A stretch of 5,018 bases of DNA from a bacterium (GTDB lineage: Bacteria; Eremiobacterota; Eremiobacteria; Baltobacterales; Baltobacteraceae). A program made the position numbers and the translations under genes. Below are positions 1-5,018 of the stretch, one piece after another (positions within the stretch are counted from its first letter, which is position 1; each line of letters opens with the position of its first letter). The notes under the pieces were generated by a model. That model saw only the letters and a list, made by a program, of their open reading frames with translations, was not told the DNA's origin and did no database searches. The stretch is taken from contig JAJXVC010000149.1 in assembly GCA_021782295.1 (NCBI GenBank), forward strand, positions 1-5,018. The letters are read 5' to 3'.

Positions 1-2
1 CG

Positions 3-146
3 CGCGACGATGTCGGGATCACCACCGATGCGTACGTGGTGAGCGCGCGTACCGGTACGGGAATCGACGCCCTACGGGGCGCTCTTAGCGAACGTGCATC
101 GGATGAGCGAGATCGTTTGCATCGGGCTCGGCCAGCCACACCGTAA
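3..146 (+). CDS. C-terminal end of a P-loop GTPase (HflX/EngB-like), cut by the left window edge
   Basis: The frame beginning at base 3 is open to a TAA at 144-146 and gives 47 residues. Residues 11-26 read YVVSARTGTGIDALRG, which matches the G5 region of TRAFAC-class GTPases: a beta-strand, then SA(K/R)TGxGIDxL, then the start of the last helix of the G domain. In such proteins the NKxD (G4) motif would lie a few tens of residues upstream, outside the window. Only about 30 residues follow G5, ending in a charged tail (ASDERDRLHRARPATP), so no large domain follows the G domain. That fits HflX or EngB/YihA better than Era, Der or SelB, which carry further domains after G5; MnmE would end in a conserved Cys motif that is missing. 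The gene converges on the potassium channel and its last 62 bp overlap that gene's 3' end. GTPase tail is likely; the exact family is a guess. Confidence 0.6.
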   Translation, partial: RDDVGITTDAYVVSARTGTGIDALRGALSERASDERDRLHRARPATP

Positions 147-1161
147 CGTCGGAGGCGAGCCACTGTGCCATCTGTTCGAGATGGCCGCTATAAAAATGAC
201 GGATGCGCGAAAAGGCGGCATAGGCCGCCTCTCGGTCGCGCACGGTGTAGCCGGCGGTCTCGAGGCGCTCGCATGCAAGGACGAAATGCTCCTCTGCGAT
301 GCGCTCGCCGGGAGCGTGCGGGAGCATGAAGTAGTTTGCAAGGTCGCTGAGCAGGTGACGCGCGGCACCGAGGAGCGCGCGAGCTTCGGCTTGCGCGTAG
401 GGCGCATCGACGGTCGTAACGGTGATTGCCGCCGCATCGAGTACCGCGCCGAGCGAACTCATCCAAGAATGATTGTCGTGCGCAGAGCGAAAGAGCGCGA
501 TCTGCGGGTAAGCGAGCGTTTGATCGAGCGTGCTGACGCACCACGATTCCGCTTCGCGCAAAAATGCCGCAAGCTCTTGCGGCGCTTTCGTATCGGCACA
601 GAAGAGCAACAGACCGACGCCGCTCGGCGGCGCCCCGGCACGCGCGCTCAAACGCACGACGAATTCTTCGCGCCGGTTGAACGCGGCGAGCATCGTCAAT
701 AGGAAGGAGGCGAGAACGGCGATGATCGTGACGCCGGTCGCCCCGGTTACAAGCGCTACAAGTCGGGTAATGCCGTTTCCGGGAACGATGTCGCCGAAAC
801 CGATCGTCAGCAGCGTAACGCCGGCGAAATAAATCGCGCCCGGTCCGCTGGGGTGCGGGTGGAGGTGGTCGCGCAGCGCGTAGAAGATGCCGCCGAAGCC
901 GAGAATGAGCAGCGTAATCCAGATGCCGATCTGCACGAAGAGGTTGAACGGCGCGAAAATCGAGAGAAATTCGTCGCGGCGGCCGTGTTCGTTAAAGTTC
1001 GCGGCGATGCGTTTCCAGATCGGCCACCCCACGCGCGAAAGCGTTCCGCTCGCGCGCCAGGTGCGATTCGATGCGCGCGGGATAACGGCGAGGAAAATAT
1101 CGCGTAACGATAGCGCGACGAGAAGAAGGCCGCCGAGGGCGGAGAGCGCATCGAGCCACAT
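85..1161 (-). CDS. Single-pore potassium channel (Ion_trans_2 type) with a long cytoplasmic tail
   Basis: This 358-residue integral membrane protein should conduct K+ across the inner membrane. What is visible: a first hydrophobic segment at about residues 7-28, a second at 71-96, a pore helix at about 108-119, the selectivity filter TIGFGD at 119-124, and a last membrane helix at 131-160. TIGFGD is an accepted variant of the K+ filter TVGYGD, and the pore loop lies between two helices as in KcsA-like channels. The extra N-terminal helix makes three segments, not the classic two. Residues 165-358 form a soluble, probably helical tail. It shows no GxGxxG nucleotide-binding motif, so it does not look like an RCK/TrkA-N domain, and I do not recognise it. 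The ATG at 1161 is preceded by a GAAGAG-like site 7 nt upstream. The gene diverges from the prepilin gene and overlaps the GTPase tail at its 3' end. Channel assignment is firm; gating and physiological role are unknown. Confidence 0.87.
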   Translation of the reverse strand: MWLDALSALGGLLLVALSLRDIFLAVIPRASNRTWRASGTLSRVGWPIWKRIAANFNEHGRRDEFLSIFAPFNLFVQIGIWITLLILGFGGIFYALRDHLHPHPSGPGAIYFAGVTLLTIGFGDIVPGNGITRLVALVTGATGVTIIAVLASFLLTMLAAFNRREEFVVRLSARAGAPPSGVGLLLFCADTKAPQELAAFLREAESWCVSTLDQTLAYPQIALFRSAHDNHSWMSSLGAVLDAAAITVTTVDAPYAQAEARALLGAARHLLSDLANYFMLPHAPGERIAEEHFVLACERLETAGYTVRDREAAYAAFSRIRHFYSGHLEQMAQWLASDVTVWLAEPDANDLAHPMHVR

Positions 1162-1266
1162 AAACGCGCTCTTCGCCGCGGGAGTTGGCGGTTCCGCGAG
1201 CGCGCGATGGCGCCGCGGAAAAACGGTGGTGTCGCACGGCTCGGAGGCGTGGGAACAGCGTCGGCT
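1162..1266. promoter_or_regulatory. Divergent intergenic region between the channel and prepilin genes
   Basis: This 105-bp gap separates two divergent genes, so promoters for both should lie in or near it. It is very GC-rich and I find no convincing -35/-10 pair on either strand. The notable content is an inverted repeat at 1192-1220 and purine-rich stretches (GGAGG at 1243-1247, GTGGGA at 1249-1254) upstream of the chosen prepilin start. Its regulatory role is inferred from gene orientation alone. Confidence 0.35.
1192..1220. repeat. Inverted repeat with the alternative ATG in its loop
   Basis: TTCCGCG (1192-1198) pairs with CGCGGAA (1214-1220). Inside it, after a one-base bulge, GCGC (1200-1203) pairs with GCGC (1210-1213), leaving the loop GCGATG. 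This gives an 11-bp imperfect stem. The ATG at 1207, which would give a longer prepilin reading, sits exactly in that loop. No T-run follows on either strand, so it is not a Rho-independent terminator. In DNA of this base composition, such a GC-rich stem could arise by chance. Confidence 0.35.
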
Positions 1267-3534
1267 ATGGGTTCGCAGCGCGCCTTTACGATGCTTGAAA
1301 CGATCGCTGCTCTGGGGATCGTCGCGCTCTTGCTGCTCGCCGGGCTGCGCATCGCGACGCTCGCCCGCGAGCCCGGCGCAACGGCGGATGCCGCCGCACA
1401 GCTCGATAGTGCGATTGCCCTTGCCCGCTCGCTCGCCCGTGCCTCGGGGAACGGCGCGACGCTCTTAGCGCTGCCGCGCAACGATACGCAGGGAAAAACG
1501 ATCGTCGGCTTTCGCATCGTGATCTACCGCGGGCGCCCCACCGCTCCCGGAGCGGCGACCCTCGCGCGCGAGTTGCCGTTGGTTGCCGATGCCACGTTAC
1601 GCGAAGCGAGCGTCGGCGCGCCGCCGTTCGCGATTTTCTTTCGGCGCGACGGCAGTGCGGTTGCGCTCGCGCACCCGTCGCTCGGCGGCAGCGCCGTGGC
1701 GCCGCAACTCGTAGCGATCGCCGCGGAACCGCCATGCCCGAGTGCAACCGGGCTATCGTTGCTCGTCACGCGCAACGGCGCGACTGCAACGCGCAGCATT
1801 CCGTGCCCGGTCGCCGAGGGCATGGTTGCAGCCGTGCCGCAGGCTTCGATGACGCCGAATCCGCCGACGCTCGCGCCGCAATCGTTGCTGTTCGCATGGC
1901 CGAGCGCGCCGACGCAGTGGTTTGCCGTCGCGGAGTTCGGGTATCGAGGATGGTTCGCCGCAACCGGCGGGGCGATGCAAAATTTCACGTGTCGCGCAAG
2001 CGGCACGGCCGTGGTGATCTTTCCGAATTCGCCGCCGTACTCCGGGCCGCAGTCGCTTGCCGATGCGCAGAGCGTTCCACCGCCGCCGACTGCGGTGCCG
2101 TATGCGTATGCGGCGAGTACGAGTGTTGCCGCGGGCGCGATGGACGATGCACCGGCGCATTTCCCGGTGTATCCCGTCGCGGCGGGGATCTGCACGATCC
2201 CGATCGTCGATGCATCCGCGCAACGGATCGATCCGTGGGGGAATCCGCTCGTCGTCGCGACGCAGGTTATGGGGTGGTTAACGCTGGCGAATCCGGTGAC
2301 CGGCGCAACGGCAACGGCGAAGAGCGCGCCGCTGGTGACAAACCGAACCCCGCTCTCCTCGGGGCAGAGCGTCACGGTCAACGCGAGGAAAAGCTACGAT
2401 AACGAAGCTGCGGGGATCGTTTTCACGGCACCAATGTGGAGTTCGGCGAGTTGCGAGAGCGCGCTCACGTTTACCGCGGCGGGCAACAATATGGCGGGCA
2501 GCGCCCCCACCGGCACCGCCACGCACTCGTTCCTGATTACCGACAGCAACCCCCCAAGCAGCGCGCTTGCGTGTACGGGAACGATCACCGACCAGTACGG
2601 CGAACCGCGTGTCGCCTTTACGGTGAACGTTGCGGCATCGGCCGTGGCCTCGTTGTTGACCTGGCCCGCTGGGGGCGTGGCCGAGGCGGCCTCGGGGACG
2701 ACGCTGGCGATGCTGCCGATGCACGAGCCGCTCATCGCACAGTTGTTCGGTGCAGAGATCGCCGATGCGCTCACAAGCGGCTGCAAAGCCGTGGCGATCG
2801 GGAGCGGCACCTACCCAACCTCGTACACTCCGGCAACGATTCTCGGGACGCAACCGAACGGGCAACTGCTGCCAGCCGGGGTGCAAGCGTTACTCACGGG
2901 ACAAGGGTACAGCGTCGATGCAACCGGCTGCGTCTTACAGAATGGCGCACCCGCCGCGCAAGCCCCGCTCGTTGCGTATGAACCGGGTGACACGAGCGCG
3001 ACGACGCCGACGTATGCTCCATTAGCACAAAATTGCACTGGTATCGCGTCGATGGGATTGCTTTATCCGGGCAGCACTGGGCCGCAGGTGCTTATTCCGG
3101 TGATTCCCGGCACGAATTCGGGAAGTTGCTCGGTCACGGTCGCGACGACGCCCGCCCAGGCGAGCGCCCCTGCGAACGGAACCGGCCTGGTTGGGGTGGA
3201 CGTGATCGGGCCATGCACGAACGGTATGACCCTTGCGCTTGGAGCGACCTGCCTCTTGCAAGCCGAAACCGCTACGTCGTCGCCGTGTTACCCTGTAGGC
3301 AGAAATGGAATAAACGGTTCTAGCGGATATTCGGAGACATTTGCCGGATACAAGATTGTGAACGGCCCAGGCAGCGGTACGTTCAGCGGGTTGTATTTTA
3401 CCTCCACGGTTGCCGGAGCCGTCACGCTGCAAGACTATTTCAACGTAACGACCTACAACGATCAAAATAAGTGTGCCCCCTCAAAGCCAACGCCGACGCT
3501 ACAACCCGGAAATATACAACTGACGATCAACTAA
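1267..3534 (+). CDS. Very large prepilin-like protein: GspH/FimT-type head plus about 570-residue extension
   Basis: The product is 755 residues from the ATG at 1267. It begins MGSQRA|FTMLETIAALG, a type III (prepilin) signal: short basic leader, Phe at mature +1, Glu at +5, then about 20 hydrophobic residues. A prepilin peptidase would cut before Phe7 and the protein would enter a type IV pilus or type II secretion pseudopilus. The residue at -1 is Ala, not the usual Gly. Residues 45-60 and 121-130 (FAIFFRRDGS) resemble the GspH/FimT head, which seems to end near residue 182. The rest has a Pro-rich stretch (about 270-280), an Ig-like part (about 355-456) and a C-terminal part with Gly/Ser/Thr-rich strands; none is a family I can name. 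There are 14 cysteines, all after residue 155. Minor pseudopilins are usually 150-300 residues. An upstream ATG at 1207 gives a 26-residue leader with no better ribosome site, so I prefer 1267. No other pilin gene is adjacent. Confidence 0.8.
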   Translation: MGSQRAFTMLETIAALGIVALLLLAGLRIATLAREPGATADAAAQLDSAIALARSLARASGNGATLLALPRNDTQGKTIVGFRIVIYRGRPTAPGAATLARELPLVADATLREASVGAPPFAIFFRRDGSAVALAHPSLGGSAVAPQLVAIAAEPPCPSATGLSLLVTRNGATATRSIPCPVAEGMVAAVPQASMTPNPPTLAPQSLLFAWPSAPTQWFAVAEFGYRGWFAATGGAMQNFTCRASGTAVVIFPNSPPYSGPQSLADAQSVPPPPTAVPYAYAASTSVAAGAMDDAPAHFPVYPVAAGICTIPIVDASAQRIDPWGNPLVVATQVMGWLTLANPVTGATATAKSAPLVTNRTPLSSGQSVTVNARKSYDNEAAGIVFTAPMWSSASCESALTFTAAGNNMAGSAPTGTATHSFLITDSNPPSSALACTGTITDQYGEPRVAFTVNVAASAVASLLTWPAGGVAEAASGTTLAMLPMHEPLIAQLFGAEIADALTSGCKAVAIGSGTYPTSYTPATILGTQPNGQLLPAGVQALLTGQGYSVDATGCVLQNGAPAAQAPLVAYEPGDTSATTPTYAPLAQNCTGIASMGLLYPGSTGPQVLIPVIPGTNSGSCSVTVATTPAQASAPANGTGLVGVDVIGPCTNGMTLALGATCLLQAETATSSPCYPVGRNGINGSSGYSETFAGYKIVNGPGSGTFSGLYFTSTVAGAVTLQDYFNVTTYNDQNKCAPSKPTPTLQPGNIQLTIN

Positions 3535-3551
3535 GAGGTTCTCGGAGAAAC

Positions 3552-3588
3552 GAAAGAAGCCGAAGCGGTGAACGCTCCGGCTTCTTTC
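3552..3588. terminator. Bidirectional Rho-independent terminator between convergent genes
   Basis: The arm GAAAGAAGCCGAAGC (3552-3566) pairs with GCTCCGGCTTCTTTC (3574-3588) with one mismatch in 15 pairs, around the loop GGTGAAC. It lies 17 bp after the prepilin stop and 14 bp beyond the lipoprotein stop, so it can serve both genes. The A-rich and T-rich ends of the stem give each strand a pyrimidine-rich exit. The - strand has the better one (TTTCGTTTCTC); the + strand leaves CTTCTTTCTC before turning GC-rich. Confidence 0.85.
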
Positions 3589-3602
3589 TCGCGCCGTTGT
3601 AT

Positions 3603-4562
3603 TTAGGGCCAAACCGGCACGTTGGGATCGGTGAACGAACGCGGGTCGATGGGGAATTCGATACTCTGCATCGCTTCGTTATTCGTGCCTCCGTAGGCGC
3701 TGAAGATGACGAATTGTCCGGCGAACCATTCGGTCTGTGGGTTCACCGCGTAGGTGTTCGCGCCGGGAACGAAGGACGACGCAACGCCGGTTTGGCAACT
3801 TACACCGCCGCCACCCTCGTTTCCCGTCGTAATCAACCCGAACGCATTTCCCGGCCAGGGAGCGTTCGCGTAATTCGGGTTTTGACGATAGATTTGAAAC
3901 GCCCGCGCGTTCTCCAATAACCATTCATCGATGGTTCCCGCTGCGAGCCCGTTCGCGGCGCGCTCTTGCTGCCAATCGACCAAGCACGGCGTCTCGGCCG
4001 TCGGACTCAGCGTTGCGAGCCGATACTCGCCGTTGGTTTCCCAGGGCTGCGGGGTGATCGTCGGTACGGGCGGCAGCGTCGGCGCGAGCAGCGTTTGATT
4101 GCCACCCGTCAGCGTCACGTTATCGTGAACGGTCGCCTGTACCGGGTCGGTGTCGCTCGTGCTGTCGTTGCCGATGACGAGCAAGTAGTGCCCGTTGGGC
4201 GCAGCGTTGAGCGTGAACTGCCCGCTCGCGTTGGTCGTCGCTTGCGGCGAAGGCAGCGGTGTTGGGCACCCATCGTTCTCCGGGGTCTCTTGGGCGAGCG
4301 GCGGCGGCGTGCCGCAGGTGCCGGGGCCGTTCCCCCAGGGCATCAGCACGACGCGAACGCCCGCAAGCGGGTTTCCGTTCGCGTCGTTGACCACGACACC
4401 CGAGGCGTTGGTGGTCGCCGAGCCAGGGGTCGAGACCGGGACAGGGGTGCTGCCGCCGACCGGGAGCGGATTCGAGCCGCCACCCCCGCCACCACAGGCA
4501 ACCAAGAGGGCCGCAACCATAGCAAGAGCACCGAATGCATAGAGGCTCTGTTGAGTCTTCAT
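3603..4562 (-). CDS. Lipoprotein with a carboxypeptidase-regulatory-like domain and an unrecognised C-terminal domain
   Basis: The product is 319 residues from the ATG at 4562; a GTG codon directly before it (4565) could also be the start. The N-terminus MKTQQ is followed by a hydrophobic stretch ending in the lipobox LLVAC (Cys23), so signal peptidase II processing and lipid attachment are expected. Six glycines follow; Gly at +2 would send it to the outer membrane under the E. coli rule. Residues 30-48 are a Pro/Thr/Ser linker. Residues 49-158 contain SGVVVNDANGNPLAGVRVVL and, later, NASGQFTLNAAPNGHYLLV. These are the paired strands of a carboxypeptidase-regulatory-like (transthyretin-like) beta-sandwich, split by a Pro-rich loop with Cys83 and Cys99. 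Residues 190-319 start with WQQERAANGL and DEWLLENARA, which loosely recall the first helices of a CAP/SCP domain, but this part contains no histidine at all, so the CAP active site is missing. Lipoprotein status is firm; function is unknown, probably binding or surface structure. Confidence 0.82.
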   Translation of the reverse strand: MKTQQSLYAFGALAMVAALLVACGGGGGGSNPLPVGGSTPVPVSTPGSATTNASGVVVNDANGNPLAGVRVVLMPWGNGPGTCGTPPPLAQETPENDGCPTPLPSPQATTNASGQFTLNAAPNGHYLLVIGNDSTSDTDPVQATVHDNVTLTGGNQTLLAPTLPPVPTITPQPWETNGEYRLATLSPTAETPCLVDWQQERAANGLAAGTIDEWLLENARAFQIYRQNPNYANAPWPGNAFGLITTGNEGGGGVSCQTGVASSFVPGANTYAVNPQTEWFAGQFVIFSAYGGTNNEAMQSIEFPIDPRSFTDPNVPVWP

Positions 4563-4571
4563 CACCGCGCT

Positions 4572-4577
4572 CTCTCC
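4572..4577 (-). promoter_or_regulatory. Shine-Dalgarno site of the lipoprotein gene
   Basis: On the - strand GGAGAG ends 6 nt before the GTG at 4565 and 9 nt before the ATG at 4562. The spacing suits either codon, so it does not settle which of the two adjacent start codons is used. Confidence 0.6.
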
Positions 4578-4644
4578 GAAACCGCTGCGCGATATCCTCT
4601 CGAAGAAGGCGCCGCCGACAAAAATTGAGATACGCGTTCGAATG

Positions 4645-4679
4645 GCGTGAGCCGTCGGAACCGTGGAGGAGGCTCACGC
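4645..4679. repeat. 9-bp perfect inverted repeat upstream of the lipoprotein gene
   Basis: GCGTGAGCC (4645-4653) and GGCTCACGC (4671-4679) form a perfect 9-bp stem with a 17-nt loop. It lies 17 bp past the stop codon of the small gene and about 80 bp before the lipoprotein start. In the direction of both - strand genes no T-run follows directly, but a run of five T occurs about 20 nt downstream (4620-4624 on the + strand reads AAAAA). It may be a weak or Rho-assisted terminator, a processing hairpin between two genes, or an operator. Confidence 0.4.
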
Positions 4680-4695
4680 TCACGTCGCGGCGCTC

Positions 4696-4845
4696 TTACT
4701 TCATGTCGATCGTGTGATCCGGTTTGTCGACCTCTACGTCGAGAGTATATTTGGTGACGAATTGCAATTTCTTGGAGATCGAAAGAGTGTCGCGCTGTTC
4801 GGCCTCGTGGTGATGCACTGCTGTGCCGACCTCATCGGTCGTCAT
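4696..4845 (-). CDS. 49-residue charged hypothetical small protein
   Basis: ATG at 4845, TAA at 4698-4696. The product is soluble and highly charged: an acidic start (MTTDEVGTAV), three consecutive His at residues 11-13, then LSISKKLQFVTKYTLDVEVD and the end KPDHTIDMK. It has no Cys, no signal peptide and no membrane segment; the middle looks like one or two beta-strands. Evidence that it is real: GAGAGGT sits 5 nt before the ATG, and my count of G+C by codon position is about 57/30/69%, the low-second, high-third pattern of a gene in a GC-rich genome. An open + strand frame covers the same bases with codons in exact register; it starts at a GTG with a poor ribosome site and has the mirrored, less coding-like pattern. 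The gene lies 133 bp upstream of the lipoprotein on the same strand and could share its transcript. I recognise no family. Confidence 0.6.
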   Translation of the reverse strand: MTTDEVGTAVHHHEAEQRDTLSISKKLQFVTKYTLDVEVDKPDHTIDMK

Positions 4846-5018
4846 CGAATACCTCTCGATATGTTTTTATAACGCGATTCCAGTCGGGGCTCGCGACGGG
4901 AGATCCGCCGCTTCGTATGCGCCACGCAATGTCAGGTGCCGACCCTCCCCATCCGCCATCGTCCAGACCGGTCTCTTTGTAGATAAAACCGGGGGGTTGA
5001 ATGGCACGTGCAGTATCG
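4832..5018 (-). CDS. Possible 3' end of an unidentified gene, cut by the right window edge
   Basis: On the - strand a frame is open from base 5017 to a TGA at 4834-4832, giving 61 residues that include PPGFIYKETGLDDGGWGG and SPDWNRVIKTYREVF. It is rich in Trp, Tyr, Phe and Asp like a folded protein, and its stop overlaps the start of the 49-residue gene by 14 bp, suggesting translational coupling. A second frame on the same strand is also open from the edge, to a TAA at 4869-4867, and would leave a 21-nt gap holding the small gene's ribosome site. G+C by codon position (about 64/56/51% in the first frame) does not look like this genome's genes and slightly favours the second frame, or no gene at all. 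I recognise no family in either. Confidence 0.3.
   Translation of the reverse strand, partial: DTARAIQPPGFIYKETGLDDGGWGGSAPDIAWRIRSGGSPVASPDWNRVIKTYREVFDDDR
4851..4857 (-). promoter_or_regulatory. Shine-Dalgarno site of the 49-residue small gene
   Basis: GAGAGGT on the - strand is followed by the 5-nt spacer ATTCG and then ATG. This is close to the consensus AGGAGGT at optimal distance and is the main reason for choosing this start codon. Confidence 0.6.
4866..4871 (-). promoter_or_regulatory. Possible -10 element (TATAAA) for the small gene
   Basis: TATAAA on the - strand lies in a short AT-rich patch 20 nt before the ATG of the small gene. No TTGACA-like -35 box is visible at about 17 bp upstream. 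If used, the transcript would have a very short leader just including the Shine-Dalgarno site. The AT-rich patch may be only coincidental. Confidence 0.25.

Noticed and set aside
94..702. 202-residue open frame on the + strand
   Set aside because: It lies antisense to the potassium channel, whose membrane segments and filter are unambiguous; its Arg/Glu/Ala-rich product is typical of a shadow frame.
1524..2381. 285-residue open frame on the - strand
   Set aside because: It is opposite the prepilin gene, has no signal of its own (ribosome site, domain), and arises because a GC-rich gene leaves few stops on the other strand.
3984..4562. Reading the C-terminal half of the lipoprotein as an active CAP/SCP domain
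   Set aside because: Only the first-helix resemblance is present; the histidines of the CAP cavity are absent.
4663..4872. 69-residue open frame on the + strand with a hydrophobic product
   Set aside because: Its codons are in exact register opposite the 49-residue gene. It starts at a GTG with a weak ribosome site, and its base pattern by codon position is less coding-like than that of the - strand.
5001..5018. Possible start of a + strand gene (ATG after a run of six G)
   Set aside because: Only six codons are visible and the G-run is a poor Shine-Dalgarno match. It remains possible if the - strand frames here prove false.
1..5018. Search for tRNA, rRNA, CRISPR arrays and insertion sequences
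   Set aside because: No cloverleaf-like stretch, regularly spaced repeat, transposase motif or long terminal inverted repeat was visible.

Overview
The window comes from a high-GC bacterium (roughly 60% G+C by eye, with strong G/C preference at third codon positions in the main genes). It has a diderm character: a lipoprotein with a lipobox and Gly at +2, and a type IV pilin/pseudopilin-class substrate. The style of the glycine/threonine/proline-rich lipoprotein and the very large orphan prepilin reminds me of Candidatus Eremiobacterota/Vulcanimicrobiota (WPS-2). That is an impression from memory, not something the sequence proves.

Layout. (1) Positions 3-146, + strand: the last 47 codons of a gene cut by the left edge. 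They carry a G5-type GTPase motif (VVSARTGTGIDALR), as at the end of HflX- or EngB-type GTPases. (2) Positions 85-1161, - strand: a complete single-pore potassium channel with a TIGFGD filter, convergent with (1) and overlapping its 3' end by 62 bp. (3) Positions 1162-1266: a short divergent intergenic gap with an inverted repeat. (4) Positions 1267-3534, + strand: a prepilin-like protein of 755 residues. It has a GspH/FimT-like head followed by about 570 residues of unrecognised, Cys-containing, beta-rich extension. (5) Positions 3552-3588: a strong near-perfect hairpin in the convergent gap, likely a bidirectional terminator. (6) Positions 3603-4562, - strand: a lipoprotein with a carboxypeptidase-regulatory-like beta domain and an unrecognised C-terminal domain. 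(7) Positions 4696-4845, - strand: a 49-codon small gene with a good Shine-Dalgarno sequence and a coding-like base pattern. (8) Positions 4846-5018: ambiguous. It is either the 3' end of another - strand gene or a promoter region for a + strand gene starting at the right edge.

No RNA gene, CRISPR array, transposase or insertion sequence was seen. The genes do not form an obvious pathway. The common theme is the cell envelope: an inner-membrane ion channel, an exported pilus/pseudopilus-class protein and a probable outer-membrane lipoprotein. The best candidates for something undescribed are the oversized prepilin and the 49-residue small protein upstream of the lipoprotein.
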